DNA of 54,829 nucleotides, from positions 1 through 54,829 of the forward strand of contig JAEETC010000007.1 of assembly GCA_016286585.1 (NCBI GenBank), read 5' to 3'. Shown in pieces: positions 17,431-26,031 of this stretch. Each line of letters starts with the position of its first letter. Position 1 is the first letter of the stretch. Origin of the DNA: Prevotella sp. GTDB taxonomy: Bacteria; Bacteroidota; Bacteroidia; Bacteroidales; Bacteroidaceae. Position numbers and translations under genes: made by a program. Below the pieces are notes generated by a model, which saw only the letters and a program-made list of their open reading frames with translations, searched no databases and was not told the origin of the DNA.

Positions 17431-19451
17431 GCATAGCAATCTTACATATCAATAGCTTCGCTTTCGCCATGCCCGACGCTGTATCGATGCTGATGGTGAT
17501 GATCATGGGCATAGCCTTCCTGATAGCCTGGGCCATCAACCGACTGGTGCTCATGCGCATCAGAATGGGCGTGGGCAAGAGCCGCGAGATATCGGCCATC
17601 ATGCAGCACACGCTGGACAGGAGTGAGAGCTATGTACTGAAACTGGATATAGCCCAACGGCATGCCATCAACGTGCATGGCCATCTGCTGCCGGAAGAAG
17701 GCATAGGCTATCAGGAGAGTTTCGGACTGATACATCCCGATGACCTAAACGCGTACAGAGCCTTCATCCAGCGCATGGTGAGCGGGGAGACGACGACCGA
17801 CGAATGCGTGTTCCGCTGGGATATGAGCGGCAGCCAACGGCTCGGACAGTGGCGCTATATGCACGACCAAGGCATCGCCGAGACCGTGAAGAGAACCGGC
17901 AAGGTGACGAATATCTTCTGCACACTGACAGACCGCACGGAAGAAGTATTGCGGGAGCAGGAGGAACAGGAGATGGCCAACAAGTACAGGATGATGTTTG
18001 AGCAGTCGATCACCGGACTAGCCTTCTATGATAAAGACGGATATCTGCTCACGGCGAACAAGAAAATGAGGGACATCCTGAAATTCCAGTCGGAAGAGGA
18101 TCCCTTGTTCTACAAGACGTCACTCTTCGACATGCCATCGTTCCGCAACCTACTGTATAGCCGCCACGTGGAAGACCTCTACTTCTGCACCAAGAGTATC
18201 ATCATTGAGCGCGGCGTGAACTGCTACACGGAGATACGGGTGCACCCCATCTATAACGACAACGGGGAACTCTACTATATCACCTTCGCCATACGTGACG
18301 TGACTCAGGAGCGCGAACTCTACCTCCAGAACAAAAAGAACAGCCATGACATCAGGCAAGCAAACGAGGCCATCAGGCAATATGAGAACGAGATACAATA
18401 CTTGATGGACACCTGCAACATGCGATTCTTCCGCTGCTCCAGGGCCGAACGCACCTGCACCTTCTATAAGGGAATGACCACGGAAGTGAGCAAAATGAGC
18501 TTCGACAAGTTGATAGAGCATTTCTCCGACAGTCCTTTCCGACAGGGATTGATGGAATACGACACCTATTTTAGTGTACAGCGCACCGAACTCACCAAAA
18601 TGTATCCGCTCTTCCACGAGGGTGATGAGATGCAGTGGAACTTTATCGACAGTGTGCCCTTCTTCAACGAGAACGGGGAGATGGAAGGCACCTATGGAAT
18701 CGTAAGAAACGTAAATGACCTCGTGAAGAAACAAGAGGAACTGAAACAGGAGACGGAACGGGCCAATGACTCAGGACGACTGAAATCGGTGTTCATGGCC
18801 AATATGACCCATGAGATACGTACGCCGCTGAACTCCATCGTAGGCTTCTCAGACGTGCTGCCCATGCTCTCCACGACCGAAGAGAAGCAGGAGATCATCC
18901 GGGTGATCATGAACAACTGCGACATGCTCATGCGACTCATCAACGACATCCTTGCCATCTCGGCAGTTGATGACAGTGGCATCAAGATCATACCACGGGA
19001 AGTGGACTTCGCCAAGAGCTTCGACGACATCTGTGAGTCGCTGAAGACCCGTATCCAAGAGCCCGGTGTGACATTCATCAAAGACAATCCATACACGACA
19101 TTCGTGACCCAGATCGATAACGGACGTATACAGCAGGTGATCACCAACTTTGTCACCAATGCCGTCAAATACACCCATCAGGGACACATCAAGGTGGGCT
19201 ATCGCTACGAAGACCAAAGCCTGTACATCTACTGCGAGGACACTGGGGCAGGTATTCCAAAGGAGCACCAGACGAAGATCTTCGATCGCTTCGTGAAACT
19301 CAACGACTTCGTACAGGGGACTGGTCTCGGACTATCCATCTGTAAGGCCATCGCTGACGGCTGTCACGGACAGATCGGCGTGGAGTCAGAGGGCGATGGC
19401 TGCGGCTCAACCTTCTGGATGAAAGTGCCGTGTGAAGAAATTAGAAGTTAG
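17427..19451 (+). CDS. PAS sensor histidine kinase B1, motifs intact
   Basis: A 674-residue protein with one N-terminal membrane helix (about residues 18-42) and almost nothing outside. Three PAS domains follow (about 55-175, 185-300 and 310-435). HisKA carries NMTHEIRTPLN (His462), and HATPase_c has an intact N-box (NFVTNAVKYT), G1 (EDTGAGIP) and G2 (GTGLGLSI). It should be a working kinase. It overlaps A1 by 4 bp, so equal expression and a functional pairing are likely. It is most like B2 at 22276 but lacks the periplasmic solute-binding domain found there. Its stop codon lies inside a 7-nt repeat array. Confidence 0.88.
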   Translation: MSIAILHINSFAFAMPDAVSMLMVMIMGIAFLIAWAINRLVLMRIRMGVGKSREISAIMQHTLDRSESYVLKLDIAQRHAINVHGHLLPEEGIGYQESFGLIHPDDLNAYRAFIQRMVSGETTTDECVFRWDMSGSQRLGQWRYMHDQGIAETVKRTGKVTNIFCTLTDRTEEVLREQEEQEMANKYRMMFEQSITGLAFYDKDGYLLTANKKMRDILKFQSEEDPLFYKTSLFDMPSFRNLLYSRHVEDLYFCTKSIIIERGVNCYTEIRVHPIYNDNGELYYITFAIRDVTQERELYLQNKKNSHDIRQANEAIRQYENEIQYLMDTCNMRFFRCSRAERTCTFYKGMTTEVSKMSFDKLIEHFSDSPFRQGLMEYDTYFSVQRTELTKMYPLFHEGDEMQWNFIDSVPFFNENGEMEGTYGIVRNVNDLVKKQEELKQETERANDSGRLKSVFMANMTHEIRTPLNSIVGFSDVLPMLSTTEEKQEIIRVIMNNCDMLMRLINDILAISAVDDSGIKIIPREVDFAKSFDDICESLKTRIQEPGVTFIKDNPYTTFVTQIDNGRIQQVITNFVTNAVKYTHQGHIKVGYRYEDQSLYIYCEDTGAGIPKEHQTKIFDRFVKLNDFVQGTGLGLSICKAIADGCHGQIGVESEGDGCGSTFWMKVPCEEIRS

Positions 19452-19484
19452 AAGTGAGAGATGAGAAGTTAGGATGAAGAGATG
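19443..19484. repeat. 7-nt tandem array, six units, at the B1/A2 junction
   Basis: AGAAGTT, AGAAGTG, AGAGATG, AGAAGTT, AGGATGA and AGAGATG run in tandem. The array contains the B1 stop codon (19449-19451), and its last three bases are the A2 start codon. Confidence 0.75.
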
Positions 19485-22265
19485 AAGAAGTTAATCAATA
19501 TGGTACTCCTGCTGATGCTGTCGGCCGTGGCTATAGCTCAGACGGCACAGACGGTGGAGAGGGACACCATCAAGGTGTTCAACGAAGAGCATCCGCTGGT
19601 ATATGAGGATGCATGGGATTTGTGGCCATACGTATTCCTGAATGAGAACGGCGAACCCGACGGGTATAATATCGACATGCTCAAGATGATCTTCAAGGAA
19701 CTCGACATTCCCTATATCATCAAGCTGAAGCCTACCCTTGAAGCCCAAGCCGACCTGAAGAGCGGCAAGTCAGACCTGATGCTCCGCATGGATGCCTCGT
19801 TCTCAAGGGGTAACTCGCACTACAGCAAGAGCATCGTGCAACTGTTCACCCACAGTGTGGTCGCCCCGCAAGGAATGCCACAGAATATCCACACGGGCAG
19901 CGACCTGAAGGGGCATCTGGTGATTGTGCACGAAGGCAGTTTCAGCCACCACCTGATCGAAGAAAACAAATGGGCAGGCGAGATTAAGGCCTACGACGAC
20001 ATGAAGGAAGCCATCCAGAAACTGCGTTCCGAAGAGGAAGGCATCATCATTTGGAACACCATGTCGCTGAAATGGCTCATGCGGAAATACAAGACCGACA
20101 ATCTGGTGATCTATCCTGTAGACATCCCTGCCGGCGAATATAAGTTCATGTCGAGGAATCCCCGTCTGCTGGAGCGCATCGACAGCGTGTATACGGAGCT
20201 CAAGGCGCAAGATAAACTCGACGGTATCCGCAACAAATGGTTCTACCCCGAGCGCATCGACTCGGGCATCCCCTCGTGGGTATGGAAACTGGCTGCCGTG
20301 ATGGTCTGCTTCGCAGCTGCCTTCCTCATCTACTATATCTATTATCGCATCCGTGAGCGCCAGATGACTCGCGAGATCCGCCAGAGCAACGACCGCCTGT
20401 CGCTCGTGCTCAGCAGCAGTCATATCGGCCTTTGGATATACCACGTACCCACCCAGACCTTCGAATGGCTCGATGAACACGGCAAGACCACACAGACACT
20501 CCACATGACCGAGCTCGTGGGCCGCTACAGCCAAAACGACTTCAGGCTGCTGCGAGAGGGGCTGGTCGACGTGGTGCTCCGTCGTAAAGAAACCGTCACC
20601 TTCGACATCCAGGTGAAAGAGCCCAAAGACCATACCATCACCGAGCACGATTACACCATCTATATGTCTGTGCTGCGCCGCGACAGGGCCGGAAAGCCTA
20701 CCGCCATTCTCGGCACGAGGATAGATATCACAGAAGAACGTCAGCGACAGTTCCTGATCCAGGATAACATGACGCGTTATCAGGCGGTCTTCAACTCGGC
20801 CATGATCGACATGGTGGTCTATGACGAACATGGGGTCATCATCGACATGAACGACAAGGCCAGCCAGTTCTTCCCAGGTGGCAAAGAGGCCATCATCCGG
20901 CAACAAATCACCATTCAGGAGGTACTGGGTATCGGTGACTTCAATGTCGACGACTTCCAACCCATGCACATGACCCAGATTCTGGGTCCCAACGACGACC
21001 GGGCCCTGGCTCGCTATCTGAACAAGAGAATGTACTATGAGTTGAAATTCGTGCCTGTACACGATAGCGAAGGCCATCTGCTGAATATCTTCGGTACGGG
21101 CCGCAACGTGACGGAAAATGCACGGTCGTACCAGATACTTCAACAGAATATCCATAAGCTGCAGCAGAGCAGCGATGAGGTCAACCAGTATATCCGTAAC
21201 ATCAACTACGTGCTGCATGTCGGGGGCATCCGCATGACTCGATACAATCCTGAGACGCAGATACTCTCCGTCTACAGGGACACGAACACTGTGGAATACT
21301 CCCTGACACAGGCACGGGCCTTCAACTACGTCGACGACAATTCCAAGCGGCGGGCATTCTTCATCCAGAAAAACATGGACGGCCTGACCGACAAGCCCAT
21401 CCATGCCGATATCAAGACCACGCTACGCACCCATGGCGGCAAGCGGCTTTATCTGCAGTTCCACTTTATCCCCGTCCACGACAAGCGAGGCCAGGTGATA
21501 GACTACATCGGCATGTGCCGTGACATCAGCGAGATCAAGGACCTCGAAGAGAAGCTGGCAGCCGAGACACTCCGTGCCCAGGAGGTGGAGGTGGTGAAGA
21601 ATGCCTTCCTCCATAATATGAGTTTCGAGATACGTACACCACTCAACACCGTGGTGGGCTTTGCAGAACTTTTCCAGATGGAGCACTCTGCTGACGACGA
21701 GGTGGTGTTCATCAATGAGATCAAGGAGAATTCCGCCAAGCTGCTGAAACTCATCAACGATATCCTGTTCCTCTCGCGACTAGATGCGGAGATGATTGAG
21801 TTCAATACCCGTCCGACCGACTTTACCATGATGGCTGTCCAGCGATGTGAGGCTATCTGGTCCAATAATCAGGTACCGGGCGTAAACTATACCGTGAGCA
21901 GTTCCTTCAGAAAACTGATGCTCGACATCGACAGTTCCAATATCGGCATCATCCTCGACAAGATTGTCACCAATGCAGTTCAATACACTGACAAGGGTTC
22001 AGTCCTCGTGCATTACGACTATCTGGGCGACCGCCTGATTGTAGCCGTAGAGGATACGGGGCATGGCATCCCGGAATCGTCCCTCGAACATATCTTTGAA
22101 CGCTTCGTGACAGGAGCCAACCACGGAGCGGGATTGGGGTTGAGCATCTGTCAGGAGCTGATCAAGCGGATGCAAGGTACCATCAACCTCAAGTCCACTG
22201 AGGGAAAGGGCACGACCGTATGGTTCTCTGTTCCCTGTAAAGCGTTGGAAATAGAACGAACATAA
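19482..22265 (+). CDS. solute-binding-domain PAS sensor kinase A2, His replaced by Phe
   Basis: A 927-residue protein: signal peptide (to about residue 19), periplasmic SBP_bac_3-type domain (about 33-255, with NGEPDGYNIDM), one membrane helix (about 262-286), three PAS domains (about 300-420, 430-545 and 560-690), HisKA-like helices and HATPase_c. The H-box reads NMSFEIRTPLN: the phosphoacceptor position is Phe715 (TTC at 21624-21626). A His codon would need two base changes, so a single read error does not explain it. N-box (IVTNAVQYT), G1 (EDTGHGIP) and G2 (GAGLGLSI) look functional. It probably cannot autophosphorylate but may bind ATP and act on a partner. Closest relative is A1. Confidence 0.85.
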   Translation: MKKLINMVLLLMLSAVAIAQTAQTVERDTIKVFNEEHPLVYEDAWDLWPYVFLNENGEPDGYNIDMLKMIFKELDIPYIIKLKPTLEAQADLKSGKSDLMLRMDASFSRGNSHYSKSIVQLFTHSVVAPQGMPQNIHTGSDLKGHLVIVHEGSFSHHLIEENKWAGEIKAYDDMKEAIQKLRSEEEGIIIWNTMSLKWLMRKYKTDNLVIYPVDIPAGEYKFMSRNPRLLERIDSVYTELKAQDKLDGIRNKWFYPERIDSGIPSWVWKLAAVMVCFAAAFLIYYIYYRIRERQMTREIRQSNDRLSLVLSSSHIGLWIYHVPTQTFEWLDEHGKTTQTLHMTELVGRYSQNDFRLLREGLVDVVLRRKETVTFDIQVKEPKDHTITEHDYTIYMSVLRRDRAGKPTAILGTRIDITEERQRQFLIQDNMTRYQAVFNSAMIDMVVYDEHGVIIDMNDKASQFFPGGKEAIIRQQITIQEVLGIGDFNVDDFQPMHMTQILGPNDDRALARYLNKRMYYELKFVPVHDSEGHLLNIFGTGRNVTENARSYQILQQNIHKLQQSSDEVNQYIRNINYVLHVGGIRMTRYNPETQILSVYRDTNTVEYSLTQARAFNYVDDNSKRRAFFIQKNMDGLTDKPIHADIKTTLRTHGGKRLYLQFHFIPVHDKRGQVIDYIGMCRDISEIKDLEEKLAAETLRAQEVEVVKNAFLHNMSFEIRTPLNTVVGFAELFQMEHSADDEVVFINEIKENSAKLLKLINDILFLSRLDAEMIEFNTRPTDFTMMAVQRCEAIWSNNQVPGVNYTVSSSFRKLMLDIDSSNIGIILDKIVTNAVQYTDKGSVLVHYDYLGDRLIVAVEDTGHGIPESSLEHIFERFVTGANHGAGLGLSICQELIKRMQGTINLKSTEGKGTTVWFSVPCKALEIERT

Positions 22266-22275
22266 CTTACACAAG

Positions 22276-25077
22276 ATGAAAATGACGACCAGAATCAGAT
22301 ATGCCCTACTCCTTCCGAGCCTGCTGACACTTCTCTGTGTGACCGCCGCCAAAGCTCAGGCACCCTATAATCTGGACTACAGCGAGGATAACCCCGTCAT
22401 CATCGTATGCGACTGGGACTTTCCCCCTTACGAGTTCAGTAACAACAACGGAGAGCCTGACGGCTATAACATCGAGTTGTTACAGACGATCTTCAACAAA
22501 CTCGACATCCCCTGCAAGTTCTTGTTGAAAGAGTGGAACGATGCCACCCATGCCTTTGAGCGCCGCGAGGCCGACCTTATTATCGACCCCAGCTACCACT
22601 ATCATGTGCGACCTTATATCCGCTCAGCTAACATCCTTAATTATTATAAGGTGAAACTGGTGCTGGGACAACACGCCCGCCACATCACCAAACTTGCAGA
22701 CCTTACCGAATCCGACACCCTGATCCTCAAGGAGAACGACTATGCGGCCAACCGTATCGTCGAGGAGCGTCAGCTTCAGATCCCCATCGAATACCACTCG
22801 CCCAAAGATGCCCTTGCTGGAATCAACGACGGTCGCTACAACTACTTCATCTGGGGCGAGGGTCCTCTGATGTGGAAGAAGAAGGAGCTGGCCATCGACA
22901 GTCTGACCACTGTCGATATTGACATTCCCGATGGTGAGATCCGCATCGTAGGCTATGACAAGGAACTCATCGATTTCGTCGATGATGAGATGGCCCGTAT
23001 GGAGCAGAGCGGTGAACTGCAGCAGATGCATGACAAATGGTTCCACCCCGAACGCATCCACGACAACACATCGCCTATTGCACTCTTTGTGCTAGCTGGT
23101 GCTGTCATCGCCGTCATCATCGCCCTGATGCTCAGCCGCCTGGTCAAATCAAGAGTACAGGTGGCCGTTAATCGGTCTGCCGACTTGAACAACATGATGC
23201 AGCAGGCCTTGAAGATGGGCCATTACTATGTGGCCAACCTTGACCTCAAAACCCATCTCTGCACCAATGTCCACGGCGACCTACTTCCTGAGAAGGGTCT
23301 CAAGCAGGAGCACCTCTTAGACAACATACACCCAGACGACCGTGAGCCTCTGGTGGCCAGTGTCAGAAGCCTGATCAATGGCGAGAAGCAACAAGCCACC
23401 TACACCTGGCGCCTGAACCGTGGAACCCCCACACAACCCGACTGGCACTGGGTGCAGGGAACCTGCGCAATGGAGGCAACAGGGCATAGCAAAAAGCCCA
23501 CCAACGTGGTATACACGATGAAGGACATCACGCAACAGATGAACGAAGAGCGCATCAACAGCGAGTTGAGTTCCAAGTACATGAAGATCTTCGAGACCAA
23601 CATCGTGGCCATGTCGTTCTACGACAAAGACGGCTACTTACTTGACCTCAACGAGAACATGCGTCTTATCACAGGCACCGACAAGAACGGCAGAAGCACC
23701 CTCCAAGACCAGAGTCTCTTCGAGGTTCCCCTCATGAAGGGCCAGTATGAGAAAGGTTCCCGTGATTTCTTCCACAGTTGCCAGCATACCTACTATCCTG
23801 ATAAGGGAATTGACTGCTACCTTGAGATCCATATCTCACCTGTGATCGACAGCCAAGGCGAGCTGCAATATTACGTCGTTACGAGCCGTGATATCACCGA
23901 GGAACGACGTATTTATTTCGAGCAGCACCGCCACAACAAAGAGATGCAGAAGACAAACGATGCCATCAACCAGTATGAGTCACAGTTGCAGTACCTGCTG
24001 GAGAAGAGCGACATGTTCGTCTGGAAGTTCGACCTCATCACCCGCCAAATCCAATTCTCCCGTTCGCTGCGCAAACCGGGCTATGCCATGAGCCGCGACG
24101 AGTATGTACAAAACCTATACGAAGACGAGCGCGAAGAGGCCGACGAGAAACTCATCGGCATGATCCAACGCGGCGAGGACTTCAACGCCATCCACCACTT
24201 CACCTGGCTGCCATCAACCCCACAGCCCTGCTGGTATGTGCTCAGCGGCGTGCCCGAGCGTCTGCCCAACGGCAAGATTACCCACTACTACGGTGTGGCC
24301 CGTGATGTGACGACGCTCATGGAAGCACAGCAGAAGCTGAAACAGGAGACGAGCCGTGCCGAGGACTCCGGTCGCATGAAGAGCGCCTTCCTGGCTAACA
24401 TGACTCACGAGATCCGCACCCCGCTCAACGCCATTGTCGGCTTCAGCGACCTATTGCCTGTGATTGACACGCAGGAGGAGCGCATGGAGTTTATCCGCAT
24501 CATCCGCAACAACTGCGACATGCTCATGCGCCTTATCAACGATATCCTCGAGGCTTCATCGATGGGACAGGCTCTGGCCATCAAACCCGAGAAGGTTGAC
24601 TTCGCCCAAGTGTTCGACGACATCTGTCAGACGCTTGCCCAGCGCGTGCAGGAGCCAGGCGTGGAATTCATCAAGGACAATCCTTATGGACACTGCGTCA
24701 CAGTGCTCGACAAGGGGCGCGTACAGCAGGTGCTCACCAACTTTGTCACCAACGCCGTGAAATATACCCACGAGGGATATATCAAAGTGGGTTACCATTG
24801 GGACCGCCGTCTCACCCACGACGGAAGCAGCACGACCGACGGTCTGGTCTTCTACTGTCTGGACACGGGTGCCGGTATCCCGAAGGAGAAACAGGCCAGC
24901 GTGTTCGAACGCTTCGTCAAGCTGAACGACTTCGTCCAGGGCACGGGTCTCGGACTCTCCATCTGTCAGAACATCGCTGAGCGCTGCAACGGACACATCG
25001 GTGTCACTTCCGAGGGTGAAGGCCACGGCTCAACATTCTGGCTCTGGATGCCATGCCCAAAGGGAATGGATAATTGA
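22276..25077 (+). CDS. solute-binding-domain PAS sensor kinase B2, motifs intact
   Basis: A 933-residue protein: signal peptide (to about residue 28), SBP_bac_3-type domain (about 38-260, with NNGEPDGYNIEL), one membrane helix (about 272-292), three PAS domains and HisKA with NMTHEIRTPLN (His711). HATPase_c has NFVTNAVKYT, DTGAGIP and GTGLGLSI. All kinase motifs are present. It lies 10 bp after A2 and is the paralogue of B1. SBP domains of this class usually bind amino acids or small organic ions, but the ligand-contact residues do not look canonical, so no ligand is proposed. No receiver domain, and no response regulator nearby. Confidence 0.88.
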   Translation: MKMTTRIRYALLLPSLLTLLCVTAAKAQAPYNLDYSEDNPVIIVCDWDFPPYEFSNNNGEPDGYNIELLQTIFNKLDIPCKFLLKEWNDATHAFERREADLIIDPSYHYHVRPYIRSANILNYYKVKLVLGQHARHITKLADLTESDTLILKENDYAANRIVEERQLQIPIEYHSPKDALAGINDGRYNYFIWGEGPLMWKKKELAIDSLTTVDIDIPDGEIRIVGYDKELIDFVDDEMARMEQSGELQQMHDKWFHPERIHDNTSPIALFVLAGAVIAVIIALMLSRLVKSRVQVAVNRSADLNNMMQQALKMGHYYVANLDLKTHLCTNVHGDLLPEKGLKQEHLLDNIHPDDREPLVASVRSLINGEKQQATYTWRLNRGTPTQPDWHWVQGTCAMEATGHSKKPTNVVYTMKDITQQMNEERINSELSSKYMKIFETNIVAMSFYDKDGYLLDLNENMRLITGTDKNGRSTLQDQSLFEVPLMKGQYEKGSRDFFHSCQHTYYPDKGIDCYLEIHISPVIDSQGELQYYVVTSRDITEERRIYFEQHRHNKEMQKTNDAINQYESQLQYLLEKSDMFVWKFDLITRQIQFSRSLRKPGYAMSRDEYVQNLYEDEREEADEKLIGMIQRGEDFNAIHHFTWLPSTPQPCWYVLSGVPERLPNGKITHYYGVARDVTTLMEAQQKLKQETSRAEDSGRMKSAFLANMTHEIRTPLNAIVGFSDLLPVIDTQEERMEFIRIIRNNCDMLMRLINDILEASSMGQALAIKPEKVDFAQVFDDICQTLAQRVQEPGVEFIKDNPYGHCVTVLDKGRVQQVLTNFVTNAVKYTHEGYIKVGYHWDRRLTHDGSSTTDGLVFYCLDTGAGIPKEKQASVFERFVKLNDFVQGTGLGLSICQNIAERCNGHIGVTSEGEGHGSTFWLWMPCPKGMDN

Positions 25078-25096
25078 TAACGAATAATTGATAATC
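25069..25096. repeat. 7-nt tandem array, four units, before the AraC gene
   Basis: GATAATT, GATAACG, AATAATT and GATAATC in tandem. The array includes the B2 stop codon and is followed by AGGAG and the AraC ATG at 25102. Confidence 0.75.
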
Positions 25097-25101
25097 AGGA
25101 G

Positions 25102-25965
25102 ATGCAAATCAGTAAATATCTGCTGGCCAACGAGCGCGATGCCCTGTGGGGACTGACGGTCAGCACCATCGGCTTCGAGCACATCCACCCGGGTGACCCC
25201 TACCCCACCAAGGGTCATGCCGACGGCTATTATTTCGACGTACAGAAAGGCCGCACGCTCAATGAGTACCAGCTGCTCTACAATCCGGAGGGTGAGGGGG
25301 TGTTCGAAAGCGCCAGCTGTCCGCCTGTGAAGATCAAGGCCGGTGACATGTTCCTGCTCTTCCCCGGCGAGTGGCACACCTACCATCCCGACCCCAAGAA
25401 GGGCTGGAAGAGCTACTGGATCGGCTTCAAGGGTCGTAATATGGACGACCGCGTGAAGGCAGGCTTCCTCTCGACGGCGAAACCCATCTACCACATAGGC
25501 TACTCGTTTGTGATTGAGGGCCTCTACAAACGGGCTTACGAGGCGGCACTCGAGGAGGCGGCCTATTCGCAGCAGCTCATGGCGGGCATCGTAAACAACC
25601 TCATCGGCATGATGTACTCGCTGGAACGTAACATCGAACTGGGCAAGAACCAGCAGCACGTCGATATGATCAACCGTGCCCGTCTGCGTATCAGAGAGTC
25701 GCTCGAATCGCCCCTTACCATCCAACAGGTGGCCGAGGAGCTGGGGGTCAGCTACAGCAACTTCCGCAAACTGTTCAAGGAGTTCACAGGCCTCTCACCT
25801 TCCACCTACCAGCAGGACCTCCGTTTGCAGCGTGCCAAGGAGATGCTCACCACCACCGACTACAGCATCAAGGAGATTGCCTACCGGCTGAACTTCGAAA
25901 GCCCCGACTACTTCTCCTCAAAGTTCAAGGCCAAGATGGGCTGCAAGCCCAGCGAGGTAAGATAG
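25102..25965 (+). CDS. AraC-family transcriptional regulator
   Basis: A 287-residue cytoplasmic regulator. The N-terminal cupin-type ligand domain (about 1-160) contains GDMFLLFPGEWHTYHPD. The C-terminal double HTH (about 185-287) contains VAEELGVSYSNFRKLFKEF and the second-helix signature IAYRLNFESPDYFSSKFK. An AGGAG site sits just before the ATG, unusually clear for this genome. It is 24 bp after kinase B2 and has no receiver domain, so it is not a classical response regulator. It may sense a sugar directly. The rhamnose genes 1.6 kb downstream make RhaR-like function possible, and membership of the kinase operon is equally possible. Confidence 0.85.
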   Translation: MQISKYLLANERDALWGLTVSTIGFEHIHPGDPYPTKGHADGYYFDVQKGRTLNEYQLLYNPEGEGVFESASCPPVKIKAGDMFLLFPGEWHTYHPDPKKGWKSYWIGFKGRNMDDRVKAGFLSTAKPIYHIGYSFVIEGLYKRAYEAALEEAAYSQQLMAGIVNNLIGMMYSLERNIELGKNQQHVDMINRARLRIRESLESPLTIQQVAEELGVSYSNFRKLFKEFTGLSPSTYQQDLRLQRAKEMLTTTDYSIKEIAYRLNFESPDYFSSKFKAKMGCKPSEVR

Positions 25966-25966
25966 A

Positions 25967-25994
25967 AAAAAGGCATCCGCTCTGGATGCCTTTT
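25967..25994 (+). terminator. terminator of the kinase-AraC run
   Basis: AAAAGGCATCC and GGATGCCTTTT form an 11-bp perfect stem around GCTCT, with A and T runs on both sides. It could stop transcripts from either strand (AraC and the convergent nhaD). Confidence 0.85.
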
Positions 25995-26029
25995 CTGTAA
26001 GCCGTAAACTATAAGCTGTAAGCCGCAGA
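25995..26029. repeat. 7-nt tandem array, five units, beside the terminator
   Basis: CTGTAAG, CCGTAAA, CTATAAG, CTGTAAG and CCGCAGA in tandem, between the terminator and the nhaD stop codon. The sequence family is close to the array at 46-80. Confidence 0.7.
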
Positions 26030-26031
26030 CA

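Noticed and set aside
19803..21404. A 533-codon open frame antisense to kinase A2
   Set aside because: It follows the codon bias of the real gene in mirror frame, has no recognisable domain and no promoter; the sense gene has clear domains throughout.
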